Shown in pieces: positions 45,222 through 54,836 of a stretch of DNA of 64,000 nucleotides (its first letter is position 1; every line of letters begins with the position of its first letter). Source of the stretch: Methylobrevis albus (GTDB lineage: Bacteria; Pseudomonadota; Alphaproteobacteria; Rhizobiales; Pleomorphomonadaceae); NCBI RefSeq assembly GCF_015904235.1, contig NZ_JADZLT010000056.1, positions 124,001-188,000 of the forward strand, read 5' to 3'. The notes beneath the pieces are model-generated. The model was not told the origin of the DNA. It made no database searches and worked only from the letters and a program-made list of their open reading frames with translations. Made by a program: the position numbers and the translations under genes.

Positions 45222-46367
45222 TCAGCCGATCGGCGCAAGGTCCCCGCGCGCCCAGCCGGCCTTGGTCTCGGCGACGAAGTCGGCGTAGCGCCGCGCCTCG
45301 ATCGCGTCGCGGATGCCCAGCATCAGGCTCTGGTAGTAGGCGACGTTGGCCCAGGTCAGCAGCATCGCGCCCAGCGCCTCGCCGGTGCGCACCAGGTGGT
45401 GCAGGTAGGCGCGCGAGTAGTCGCGCAGCGCCGGGCAGTCGCTGGACTCGTCCAGCGGCCGCGGGTCGTCGGCGTGGCGGGCGTTCTTCAGGTTGATCTT
45501 GCCGAAACGGGTATAGGCGAGGCCGTGGCGGCCGGCGCGGGTCGGCATCACGCAATCGAACTGGTCGATGCCGCGCGCCACCGATTCGACGATGTCGTCC
45601 GGCGTGCCGACGCCCATCAGGTAGCGCGGCTTCGCCTCGGGCAGCAGCGGGCAGACGATGTCGAGCATCGCCAGCATCACTGCCTGCGGCTCGCCGACCG
45701 CGAGGCCGCCGACCGAGTAGCCCTCGAACGGCATGGCGGAGAGTTCGCGCGCCGAGGTTGCGCGCAGATCCGCATCGTCGCCGCCCTGGACGATGCCGTA
45801 GAGCCCCTGCCCCAGCCCCGGCCCGCCCATCGCCTCGAACTTCTGCCGCGAGCGCGCCGCCCAGCGCAGCGACAGCCGCATCGCCCGGTCGATCTCCGCG
45901 CGGCTCGCCGGCAGGCGCAGGCACTCGTCGAGCTGCATCTGGATGTCGGAACCCAGCAGGCCCTGGATCTCGATCGAGCGTTCCGGCGACATTTCGTGCT
46001 TGGAGCCGTCGATGTGGCTCTGGAAGGTGACGCCCTGTTCGGTGAGCTTGCGGATCTGCGCCAGCGACATGACCTGGAAGCCGCCGGAATCGGTCAGGAT
46101 CGTGTGCGGCCAGTTGGCGAACCTGTGCAGCCCGCCGAGCTTCGCCACCCGCTCCGCCGTCGGGCGCAGCATCAGGTGGTAGGTGTTGCCGAGCACGACG
46201 TCGGCGCCGGTGGCGCGCACGTCGTCCATGAACATCGCCTTCACCGTGCCCTGCGTTCCGACCGGCATGAACGCCGGCGTGCGCACCACGCCATGCGGCG
46301 TCGTGATCGTGCCGCGGCGGGCGCGGCCATCGGTGGCGAGCAGGTCGAAGGCAAAGGGTGCGGTCAT
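45222..46367 (-). CDS. tgt: queuine/preQ1 tRNA-guanine transglycosylase
   Basis: The 381-residue enzyme swaps guanine-34 for preQ1 in GUN tRNAs. The TIM-barrel active site is present: [10 protein letters not shown] (general base Asp), [10 protein letters not shown], and [13 protein letters not shown] with the nucleophile Asp. The C-terminal zinc module is degenerate. Compared with Zymomonas TGT (Cys318, Cys320, Cys323, His349), the equivalents here are Ser309, Cys311, Leu314 and Ala340 at exactly the same spacing. It lies just downstream of queA with 21 bases between, so they form a queuosine operon. Confidence 0.95.
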   Translation of the reverse strand: MTAPFAFDLLATDGRARRGTITTPHGVVRTPAFMPVGTQGTVKAMFMDDVRATGADVVLGNTYHLMLRPTAERVAKLGGLHRFANWPHTILTDSGGFQVMSLAQIRKLTEQGVTFQSHIDGSKHEMSPERSIEIQGLLGSDIQMQLDECLRLPASRAEIDRAMRLSLRWAARSRQKFEAMGGPGLGQGLYGIVQGGDDADLRATSARELSAMPFEGYSVGGLAVGEPQAVMLAMLDIVCPLLPEAKPRYLMGVGTPDDIVESVARGIDQFDCVMPTRAGRHGLAYTRFGKINLKNARHADDPRPLDESSDCPALRDYSRAYLHHLVRTGEALGAMLLTWANVAYYQSLMLGIRDAIEARRYADFVAETKAGWARGDLAPIG

Positions 46368-46388
46368 CGGGTCTTGGGTATCCGCTGG

Positions 46389-47474
46389 TCAGGATTTGCG
46401 GGCGGGGAACAGCAGCGAGGCATCGCCGTAGGAGTAGAAGCGGTAGCCGTCCGCGATCGCATGGGCATAGGCCGCCCGCATCGTCTCCAGCCCGGCGAAA
46501 GCCGACACCAGCATGAACAGCGTCGAGCGCGGCAGGTGGAAGTTGGTCATCAGCGCGTCGACGGCCCGGAAACGATAGCCCGGCGTGATGAAGATATCGG
46601 TCGCCGCGGCATAGGCGCCGATCACGCCGTCCTCGCCCGTGGCGCTCTCGAGCAGCCGCAGGCTGGTGGTGCCGACGGAGACGATCCGCCCGCCGCGGGC
46701 GCGAACCGCGTTGAGTTCGGCCGCGGTCTCGGCCGAGACGTGGCCGATTTCGGCGTGCATGCGGTGATCGGCGGTGTCGTCGGCCTTCACGGGCAGGAAG
46801 GTGCCGGCGCCGACGTGCAGCGTCACGAAGTGGCGCGAGACGCCGCGGGCGTCCAGCGCCGCGATCAGCTCGGGCGTGAAGTGCAGCCCCGCGGTCGGGG
46901 CGGCGACGGCGCCCTCCTCGCGGGCGTAGACGGTCTGATAGTCCTGCCGGTCGGCGTCGTCCTCGGGCCGGCGGGCGGCGATATAGGGCGGCAGCGGGAT
47001 GTGGCCGACGGTGCCGAGCGCCGCGTCGAGATGCGGGCCGGCGAGGTCGAAGGCGAACTCGGTCTCGCCTGCCTCGCCCTTATCCGTCACGGTCGCGTAG
47101 AGCCGCCCGGCGAGGCAGGTGCCGTCCGCCGCGATGCCGAAGCGGACGCGGTCGCCGAGGGCGAGCTTGCGCGAACCCTTGACGAAGGCGCGCCAGCGAT
47201 CGGGCGCGACGCGCATGTGCAGCGTCGCGGAAATCACCGGCCCCGGCTCCTCGCCGCGCCAGCGCACGCCTTCGAGCTGCGCCGGGATCACGCGGGTGTC
47301 GTTGAACACCAGCGCATCACCGGGGCGGAGCTCGTCCGGCAGGTCGCGCACGCCGCGATCGCTCAGGGCTTCGCCCGGCCGCACCACCAGCATGCGCGCC
47401 GCATCGCGCGGCCGCGCCGGTCGCAGCGCGATCCGCTCGGGCGGCAGGTCGAAATCGAAGATGTCCACGCGCAC
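46389..47474 (-). CDS. queA: S-adenosylmethionine:tRNA ribosyltransferase-isomerase
   Basis: QueA transfers the ribosyl part of SAM to preQ1-tRNA to give epoxyqueuosine. The 361-residue protein has the expected motifs: [15 protein letters not shown] at the N-terminus, [41 protein letters not shown] and [14 protein letters not shown]. The start is GTG 47474, since [11 protein letters not shown] matches the family N-terminus. Upstream extension would run into an intergenic repeat. First gene of queA-tgt. Confidence 0.96.
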   Translation of the reverse strand: MRVDIFDFDLPPERIALRPARPRDAARMLVVRPGEALSDRGVRDLPDELRPGDALVFNDTRVIPAQLEGVRWRGEEPGPVISATLHMRVAPDRWRAFVKGSRKLALGDRVRFGIAADGTCLAGRLYATVTDKGEAGETEFAFDLAGPHLDAALGTVGHIPLPPYIAARRPEDDADRQDYQTVYAREEGAVAAPTAGLHFTPELIAALDARGVSRHFVTLHVGAGTFLPVKADDTADHRMHAEIGHVSAETAAELNAVRARGGRIVSVGTTSLRLLESATGEDGVIGAYAAATDIFITPGYRFRAVDALMTNFHLPRSTLFMLVSAFAGLETMRAAYAHAIADGYRFYSYGDASLLFPARKS

Positions 47475-47790
47475 GGGCGTCGATGTCCTTGTCGGTTTGC
47501 GGGCGGGCGCAGGCGGCGCTTGATACACCGGGCGGGATGGGGGCGAAAGCGGGGTGTTCGGTTGCGGCGGGGCCGTTACCCCTCCCGACCCCGCCTCCGG
47601 CGGGGCACCCCTGCTCCAGGGCCACGTGTCTCCTCCGCCTGCGAAGCAGCCCCACAAGGGGAGGGATTCGCCTGCAAAAACCGAGCAAGGGAAACATCCC
47701 TCCCCCTCGTGGGGAGGGTGGCCCGGCGGAGCCGGGTCGGGAGGGGTAACGGCCTATCCTAGTTCTCAAATCCTCGTTGTCGCCTTGTCC
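47475..47790. repeat. palindromic intergenic repeat, family E, within the queA/aminotransferase gap
   Basis: The gap of about 316 bases has no gene. Its main content is an inverted repeat at about 47574-47752: GTTACCCCTCCCGACCCCGC at the left and the complement (GCCGGGTCGGGAGGGGTAAC) at the right, with a 130-base G+C-rich centre containing further small palindromes (CCCCTCGTGGGG). Confidence 0.75.
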
Positions 47791-48987
47791 CTACCCCAAC
47801 ACCCGCAACCGTGCCGGCACCTCGGCCAGCGCCGCCTCGTCCACGTTCGCAACCGCAATCCGCACGAACTGCTCCTGCCCCGGGCCGAACCAGCTGCCCG
47901 GCAGGCAGAGCAGGCCGGCCTCGCGAGCGAGGCGCTCGGTGACCACCTCGGCCGGCAGGTCGAAGGGATGGCGCACGAAGGCGAAATAGGCGCCGAGCGA
48001 GCCGATGGTCCAGTCGGGTGCCGCCTGCATCGCAGCGACGAAGGCGTCGCGGCGGCGGCCGATGGTGGCGCGGCTCGCCGCGCGCCAGTCGGCGAGACCC
48101 GGCATCGCCGCGGCGAGGCCCGCCTGGGCGGCGCGCGGCGCGCAGATCTGGATGCAGTCGAGCACCTTGGCGATCTCGGCGATGGTGCGCGCATCCGCGA
48201 CCACGGCGCCCAGCCGGTGGCCGGGAATCGCGAAGGCCTTGGAGAAACTGTAGAGCTGCACCACCGTGCCGCGCCAGACGGGCGCCGTGAACAGGTCGTG
48301 CGGCGCGCCGGCGTCCGGCCCGAGGAAATCGCGATAGGTCTCGTCGAGCACGAGGGCGATGCCCGTTTCGGCGCAGAGCTCGGCAAAGGCGCGGATGGTG
48401 GCGGGCGGGTAGATCGCGCCGGTCGGGTTGTTCGGCGTCACCAGCACGATCGCCCGGGTGCGCGGCCCGATCAGCGCGCGCGCACCCTCCGGCGCCGGCA
48501 CGAAGCCGTGCTCGAGGCGCGCCGGCAGCGGCACGGCGCCGATGCCGAGCATGTCCAGCGTCATCTTGTGGTTGAAGTACCACGGCACCGGCAGCAGTAC
48601 CTCGTCGCCGGCGCGCGCCAGCGCGATCATCGTCGCGAAGAAGGCCTGGTTGCAGCCGGCGGTGATCGCGACGTCGGCGATGTTCGGCGCCACCGCGCCG
48701 CCGCCGTAGATCGTTGCCATCTCGGAAATGAGCGCCGCGCGCAACGCCGGGTCGCCGACGATCGGCCCGTAGGTCGCCCCGCCCGGCTCCCCGGCGGCCT
48801 TCGCCAGCGCGGCGAGCAGCGCGGGCGCCGGCGGATCACCGGGCACGGCCTGCGAGAGATTGATCAGCGGCCCTTGCCCGCCGCCGTAGCCGGCGATCCA
48901 GGCCTGCGCGGCAGGGATCGGCGGCGCGTCGGTGCCGGCGACGAGCGGATTGACGAAATGGCTCGCAGTCCGGACGCTGATGGTCAT
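47791..48987 (-). CDS. PLP-dependent aminotransferase, class I/II
   Basis: The 398-residue fold-type I aminotransferase has GGATYGPIVGDPALRAALI, VLVTPNNPTGAIYPPATI, DETYRDFL, and the cofactor lysine region LYSFSKAFAIPGHRLGAVV. The conserved Arg near the C-terminus is less clear. Substrate unknown (aspartate/aromatic-type). The ATG 48987 fits the family. It is separated from queA by a repeat, so probably its own unit. The AT-rich island begins directly upstream. Confidence 0.9.
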   Translation of the reverse strand: MTISVRTASHFVNPLVAGTDAPPIPAAQAWIAGYGGGQGPLINLSQAVPGDPPAPALLAALAKAAGEPGGATYGPIVGDPALRAALISEMATIYGGGAVAPNIADVAITAGCNQAFFATMIALARAGDEVLLPVPWYFNHKMTLDMLGIGAVPLPARLEHGFVPAPEGARALIGPRTRAIVLVTPNNPTGAIYPPATIRAFAELCAETGIALVLDETYRDFLGPDAGAPHDLFTAPVWRGTVVQLYSFSKAFAIPGHRLGAVVADARTIAEIAKVLDCIQICAPRAAQAGLAAAMPGLADWRAASRATIGRRRDAFVAAMQAAPDWTIGSLGAYFAFVRHPFDLPAEVVTERLAREAGLLCLPGSWFGPGQEQFVRIAVANVDEAALAEVPARLRVLG

Positions 48988-49073
48988 CGTACTGGTCTCC
49001 CAAGGCCTACGAAACCCATGTCAAGCTCACTTCAACATCAGGAATTCCGATCAAATTGGACATGCAGAATCAC

Positions 49074-49349
49074 TCACTCTTTCGCGCCGAAGCAACTAAA
49101 GAAGTATACATAAGAGTCAAAATCGAATATCAATTCTTCTCCACTCTCACAAAAGTACAAACCGTAAAAATGGTGATAATTACTTGAAGTTATTTTGTAG
49201 ACACTGACCATTTCGTAATCGTCGGACTCTCCAAATTCATCATCGTAGATTTTCTTTATTTTTGATATATCAGGCACATTTATAGGTATCTCGCGAATAA
49301 GAGAATCCCTGTTTTTCTTAAATACATCAATGTATCTTTCAAGCTTCAT
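49074..49349 (-). CDS. small AT-rich hypothetical protein, possible immunity protein
   Basis: The 91-residue acidic, aromatic-rich protein (MKLERYIDVFKK..., ending FDSYVYFFSCFGAKE) has no recognised family. GGAG lies 7 bases before ATG 49349. Base composition is about a third G+C by eye, very unlike the surrounding chromosome, so it was acquired recently. It lies 70 bases after the Imm42-like gene on the same strand. Small acidic proteins in such a position are often immunity proteins of polymorphic toxin systems, but this is inference. A longer frame begins at 49409. Confidence 0.65.
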   Translation of the reverse strand: MKLERYIDVFKKNRDSLIREIPINVPDISKIKKIYDDEFGESDDYEMVSVYKITSSNYHHFYGLYFCESGEELIFDFDSYVYFFSCFGAKE

Positions 49350-49419
49350 CAGGCAACTCCAATGGTTTTTTGTCGATCTGCAGACTCTGATAAAGATGAA
49401 AATGCACAAATTATCAAAT

Positions 49420-49992
49420 TTATACAGGGTCTAATTTACTTGCAATTGAATACATGTTTCGAAACTCATTGCTCCAATTTAGCAAAATACTGTAGAAGCT
49501 GACAGCATCCAGCCACACTTCGCGGATCGTTTCTACCATTTGATCGCGAGTTTGCGTATTGACGAAGGCAACGAGCCGGACCCTGTCGCCGACGTCGAAC
49601 TGGAGAACGTGACTTCCGTCATCGAAGGCCTCGTCGCCATCCGGCGCCCATACCACGGCGCTTGAATGAATCGCATCGATGACTGCAGGTCTGGACAAGC
49701 CGCAATACCCGGTCCGCGGCGTATTGCGGTACATGGCACCGAGATATGCGTCCGCCACCAGGGCTGCATCGACGTCGGCAAGGGCAGGTAAGACATGCGT
49801 TCCGCGCCGACGCAGGCGATTCTCCACCTCCTGAAACGAGCAGCCGAGCATCGTGGCGTCCAGCGCCCGCACGCCGTAGACCTTTCCCCCGACGTGAAGG
49901 ACGAAGTACCCGAGGGCGAGTTGCGAGCGGTTCGGGACTGCGCGTGTGATCGCGCTCTCGATGGCAAGAATGCTCACATCACCGACGAGCAA
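49420..49992 (-). CDS. Imm42-like immunity family protein (tentative)
   Basis: About 190 residues with no signal or membrane segment. The N-terminus LVGDVSILAIESAI, then LGYFVLHVGGKVYGVRALDATMLGCSFQEVENRLRRRGTH, resembles the Imm42 family of immunity proteins from polymorphic toxin loci. I recall this from the family and could not check it. It appears to start at a TTG (49992) with AGGGGAG eight bases upstream. G+C content falls steeply toward its 3' end and into the next gene. No toxin gene is visible in the window, so it would be an orphan immunity gene. Confidence 0.6.
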   Translation of the reverse strand: MLVGDVSILAIESAITRAVPNRSQLALGYFVLHVGGKVYGVRALDATMLGCSFQEVENRLRRRGTHVLPALADVDAALVADAYLGAMYRNTPRTGYCGLSRPAVIDAIHSSAVVWAPDGDEAFDDGSHVLQFDVGDRVRLVAFVNTQTRDQMVETIREVWLDAVSFYSILLNWSNEFRNMYSIASKLDPV

Positions 49993-50061
49993 GACCGCAT
50001 CTCCCCTACCGCGTCTGTAGCAAGAACTCGGATCGCACCGGACAGCCCGCCCCAGGTCGCG

Positions 50062-50538
50062 TCAAAGCGCCCCGCGTCCGCGCTTCAGCCGTACAATGGC
50101 GAGATCGAGCGCCGAGAGGAAGCGGGAGCGATCCTTCGGGCCGAACGGCGGAGGGCCGCCGGTGGTCATGCCGGCCGAGCGCAGCTCGTCCATCAGGTTG
50201 CGGGTCGCCAGTGCCATGCCAATGGAATCCTCGGAAAACGGCTTGCCGTAGGGCGAAAGCACGCTGGCGCCGGCCTTGACGCAGCGCGCCGCCAGCGGCA
50301 CGTCGGCCGTCACCACCACCGCGCCACGGTGGGCATGCGCGGCGATGTGATCGTCGGCGACATCCGGCCCCTGCGCCACGATCACCCGCTCGATCCATGG
50401 CTCGCGCGGGACGCCGATCGGCTGGTTCGCGACGACATGAACCTTGAGGCGATGGCGCTCGGCGACCCGGTAGACCTCGTCCTTGACCGGACAGGCATCG
50501 GCGTCGACCCAGATCTCGATGGGGAGTTCGTCGGTCAT
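50062..50538 (-). CDS. YaiI/YqxD family protein (DUF188)
   Basis: The 158-residue PIN-like protein begins with [19 protein letters not shown] and contains [59 protein letters not shown] and [19 protein letters not shown]. The acidic residues fit a nuclease-like PIN fold, but no activity has been established for the family. ATG 50538 is fixed by the conserved N-terminus; the frame upstream runs into repeat sequence. Confidence 0.92.
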   Translation of the reverse strand: MTDELPIEIWVDADACPVKDEVYRVAERHRLKVHVVANQPIGVPREPWIERVIVAQGPDVADDHIAAHAHRGAVVVTADVPLAARCVKAGASVLSPYGKPFSEDSIGMALATRNLMDELRSAGMTTGGPPPFGPKDRSRFLSALDLAIVRLKRGRGAL

Positions 50539-50650
50539 GGCAGGGCGATAGTCCGGCTGGGGGCGAAAGGCAATGAGGGGCGCGCGGGCGGGGGGCCTGC
50601 CGGTTTCGATCTCGCAACCGGATCGTAGTTTTGCCCGTGCAAGATCACTC

Positions 50651-50801
50651 GTCATGGTCCGCGCAGGCGGACCATCCACGACCTGCGGCCGTGCGAAAAC
50701 AGGCGGCGCCCGGTCGGTCATCCGTTGTCGGACCATGCGGAAGGCGGAAAGGGACGAGCCGTGTGGCCTTCGTGGGTGGTCCGCCTGCGCGGACCATGAC
50801 C
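50651..50801. repeat. palindromic intergenic repeat, family B, copy 1
   Basis: The ends are inverted: GTCATGGTCCGCGCAGGCGG ...ACCATCCACGACC at the left and GTGGGTGGTCCGCCTGCGCG...GACCATGACC at the right. Each end is itself a hairpin (GGTCCGC GCAG GCGGACC). A second copy with the same ends is at 63493-63636. Confidence 0.85.
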
Positions 50802-50839
50802 GAGCGCCCAACTGCTGCATACCTTCCCTTTCCGCCGAT

Positions 50840-50991
50840 GCCTCGGCTTTTCCCTCGCCCTTCGAGACAGGCGCTGCGCGCCTTCCTCAGGATGAGGGAA
50901 AAGGACAAGCGTCTGCAAATAAAAGAGAAATTCTCGGAGGCCTCATCCTGAGGAGGGCCGTCAGGCCCGTCTCGAAGGGCGAGGCCGGGCG
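50840..50991 (-). repeat. dispersed palindromic intergenic repeat, family A, copy 2 (inverted)
   Basis: Reverse-complement copy of the element at 25109-25264 and 52861-53016. The left arm reads GCCTCGGCTTTTCCCTCGCC and the right arm CTCATCCTGAGGAGGGCCGT. It lies before fumA, opposite in orientation to copy 3 beyond fumA. Confidence 0.85.
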
Positions 50992-51169
50992 CACCGAGCT
51001 TCGCCGCCCTCCGGTCCGCACGGCAACAGTGCAAGCGAACGCGTCAAACGCCCCCATCGCCATCCCTCCCCCGCTAGCGCCAATGGCGGATTGGCGTGCC
51101 GCGGCTCGGGGTCTAAAAGGGGCTGATGCAGCGACCGTCCCACCGGCCATCGAGGGAGCTTCGAGCGAC

Positions 51170-52798
<1,629 letters not shown>

Positions 52799-53538
52799 CG
52801 GGCTGTATGGGTCCGGAAGCGTCCCCTGGCCGTGCGGTTCTGCGGAAAGGGCGGCCCTCGCACCCGGCCTCGTCCTTCGAGACGGCCCGTTCCGGGCCTC
52901 CTCAGGATGAGGCCTCCGAGAGGTTTCTCGTGCCTTCGCAAACGGATGTCCTTTTCCCTCATCCTGAGGAAGCCGCGCAGCGGCTGTCTCGAAGGGTGAG
53001 GGAAAAGCCGGGGCCTCGTGACGGCAAGCTCAGACCGGACAGCCGGGGCCGCGCCTCCGCCCCCCGGGACCTCAGTCGCCGAATCAGTTGCTGCATTGAG
53101 CCTGCCGGCGTGATTGACCTTCAAGCCACTGGCGCCCGCCACGCTTGCTCGGCCACCTCGACAACTCGGAAACGAACGCCAACGTGGGTCTTGAGGCGCC
53201 GTTTCGACGCCCTGACCCGCTGCTGCGTGGCGCATCGGCCACAGTGCCTCCGCATCGCCGCATCCATGACGAAAACGTGACCGCAGTGCCTTGATCGGGT
53301 GGAACCCGGCGGTCAATTTCACATTCGTCATTCACTCTTGCGCGGTAGATTTTCGGTCCAGGCGAGCCGTGCCCGACACGGTAACCGGACGGTAAATCCC
53401 GTCGTGACAGGGTGATGCAGGCGTGGCGGTCGCCGGGTTTCCGGGGTGTGGCGCGCCTGCGTCGGTTATGAATTTCTCGGCAAACATCGGTGGTGCGCGG
53501 CCGTCCTCCCGGCCCTGCCCCGCCTTCACCGGATCCTG
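52799..53538. other. gene-free stretch between fumA and the L,D-transpeptidase
   Basis: About 740 bases. The left part contains family A copy 3 (52861-53016). The remainder (53020-53538) has only short, unconserved frames and presumably contains the transpeptidase promoter. No other structure was recognised. Confidence 0.6.
52861..53016 (+). repeat. dispersed palindromic intergenic repeat, family A, copy 3
   Basis: Same orientation and arms as 25109-25264: CACCCGGCCTCGTCCTTCGA...TCCTCAGGATGAGG on the left, CCTCATCCTGAGGAAG...CTGTCTCGAAGGGTGAGG on the right. Strongly conserved arms, more variable centre. Confidence 0.87.
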
Positions 53539-54156
53539 ATGCACATGATGATGCGCAAGACCCTGCTTCTCGCCGCGGCGCTCCTCGTCGGTGGCGCGGC
53601 TGTCTCGTCGCCGGCCTTCGCGGCGGTCGAGAAGGACTACACCAACTTCTACGACCCGGCCGCCGGCGGCTTCGTCAAGATTCCGAAGGTGCAGCGTGCC
53701 CGCGCGTCGGAATCGCCGATCAAGCGCGAGACGATCGCCTACGAGGGTCCCTATGGCGAGGGGACGATCATCGTCAACACCGCCGAGCGCCGGCTCTACT
53801 ACGTGCTCGGCGACGGCAAGGCGCTGAAGTACGGCATCGGCGTCGGCCGTCCGGGCTTCACCTGGACCGGCGCGCACCGCGTGACCCGCAAGGCCGAGTG
53901 GCCGGGCTGGACCCCGCCGCCGCCGATGCGCAAGCGCCAGCCCGACCTGCCCTACCACATGCCCGGCGGCCCGGATAATCCACTCGGCGCCCGCGCCATG
54001 TACATCGGCTCGACCATCTACCGCATCCACGGGACCGCTGAGCCGTGGACGATCGGCCAGGCCGTGTCGTCCGGCTGCATCCGCATGGCGAACGAGGACG
54101 TGATCGACCTCTACGAGCACGTCGCCGTCGGCGCCCGGGTGGTGGTTCAGCACTGA
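53539..54156 (+). CDS. L,D-transpeptidase (ErfK/YbiS family)
   Basis: The 205-residue precursor has a signal peptide (KTLLLAAALLVGGAAVSSPAFA). The YkuD domain begins at TIIVNTAERRLYYVLGDGKALKYGIGVGRPG and ends in the catalytic motif IHGTAEP...SSGCIRM with the nucleophile Cys. L,D-transpeptidases make 3-3 peptidoglycan cross-links or attach proteins to the wall. No peptidoglycan-binding domain is attached. ATG 53539 opens the signal peptide. Confidence 0.94.
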   Translation: MHMMMRKTLLLAAALLVGGAAVSSPAFAAVEKDYTNFYDPAAGGFVKIPKVQRARASESPIKRETIAYEGPYGEGTIIVNTAERRLYYVLGDGKALKYGIGVGRPGFTWTGAHRVTRKAEWPGWTPPPPMRKRQPDLPYHMPGGPDNPLGARAMYIGSTIYRIHGTAEPWTIGQAVSSGCIRMANEDVIDLYEHVAVGARVVVQH

Positions 54157-54178
54157 TCGTTTCGAAATGTCGAAAACG

Positions 54179-54208
54179 AAAACGGGCGGCCGATTGGCCG
54201 CCCGTTTT
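54179..54208. terminator. bidirectional terminator after the L,D-transpeptidase gene
   Basis: A perfect stem (AAAACGGGCGGCC / GGCCGCCCGTTTT) with a 4-base GATT loop, flanked by A and T runs, so it works in both directions. Confidence 0.9.
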
Positions 54209-54235
54209 GCGTTGTGATGATGGATGGGCCGTCGC

Positions 54236-54352
54236 CCCCTCATCCGGCCTTCGGCCACCTTCTCCCGCGAGGGGAGAAGGGAATTTCGACACCCGCTGAC
54301 CCATTCCCTTCTCCCCTTGCGGGAGAAGGTGCCCGAAGGGCGGATGAGGGGT
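54236..54352. repeat. palindromic intergenic repeat, family F
   Basis: Inverted arms of about 50 bases (CCCCTCATCCGGCCTTCGGC...CCTTCTCCCGCGAGGGGAGAAGGGAA and the complement ending CGGATGAGGGG) with a 20-base centre. It lies between the transpeptidase terminator and the end of mce. The stem core resembles the hairpin at 12840-12865. Confidence 0.82.
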
Positions 54353-54397
54353 AGCAGCGCCGGCGGACAACACGCAGCGCCGCCAGAACACGCTCCC

Positions 54398-54802
54398 TCA
54401 AGCCTGCTCCAGCTCCACCAGCGTGCCGTTGAAATCCTTCGGGTGCAGGAACAGCACCGGCTTGCCGTGGGCGCCGATCTTCGGCTCGCCGGTGCCGAGC
54501 ACGCGGGCGCCGGAGGCCTTCAGCCGGTCGCGGGCGGCGAGGATGTCGTCGACCTCGTAGCAGACGTGGTGGATGCCGCCCGACGGGCTTTTCGCGAGGA
54601 AGGCCGCGATCGGCGAGTTCTCACCGAGCGGCTCGAGCAGCTCGATCTTGGTGTTCGGCAGCTCGATGAAGACCACGGTGACGCCGTGGTCGGGCTCGGC
54701 CTTCGGCGGCGTCACGGTGGCGCCCAGCGTGTCGCGGTAGAGCGCCGTCGCGGCGCCGAGATCCGGCACCGCGATGGCGACATGGTTGAGGCGTCCGATC
54801 AT
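54398..54802 (-). CDS. mce: methylmalonyl-CoA epimerase
   Basis: The 134-residue VOC-fold protein interconverts (2R)- and (2S)-methylmalonyl-CoA in propionate catabolism. Metal ligands expected of the family are visible: His in LNHVAIAVPD, Glu in FIELPNTKIELLEP, His in GGIHHVCYEV and Glu in LVELEQA. ATG 54802 (MIGRLNHVAIA) with GGGGGAG 8 bases upstream is the best start. It ends the nuo-birA-rnj-mce run, a conserved Rhizobiales order. Confidence 0.94.
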   Translation of the reverse strand: MIGRLNHVAIAVPDLGAATALYRDTLGATVTPPKAEPDHGVTVVFIELPNTKIELLEPLGENSPIAAFLAKSPSGGIHHVCYEVDDILAARDRLKASGARVLGTGEPKIGAHGKPVLFLHPKDFNGTLVELEQA

Positions 54803-54836
54803 TGTCATCTCCCCCGAAATCCGTCTTCGGGGACCG

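Larger units (their letters stand above)
50539..51169. other. repeat-filled intergenic stretch upstream of fumA
   Basis: No gene of its own. It carries the family B element (50651-50801), the inverted copy of family A (50840-50991), and about 180 bases before fumA that should include its promoter. Open frames across the repeats are repeat-derived. Confidence 0.7.
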
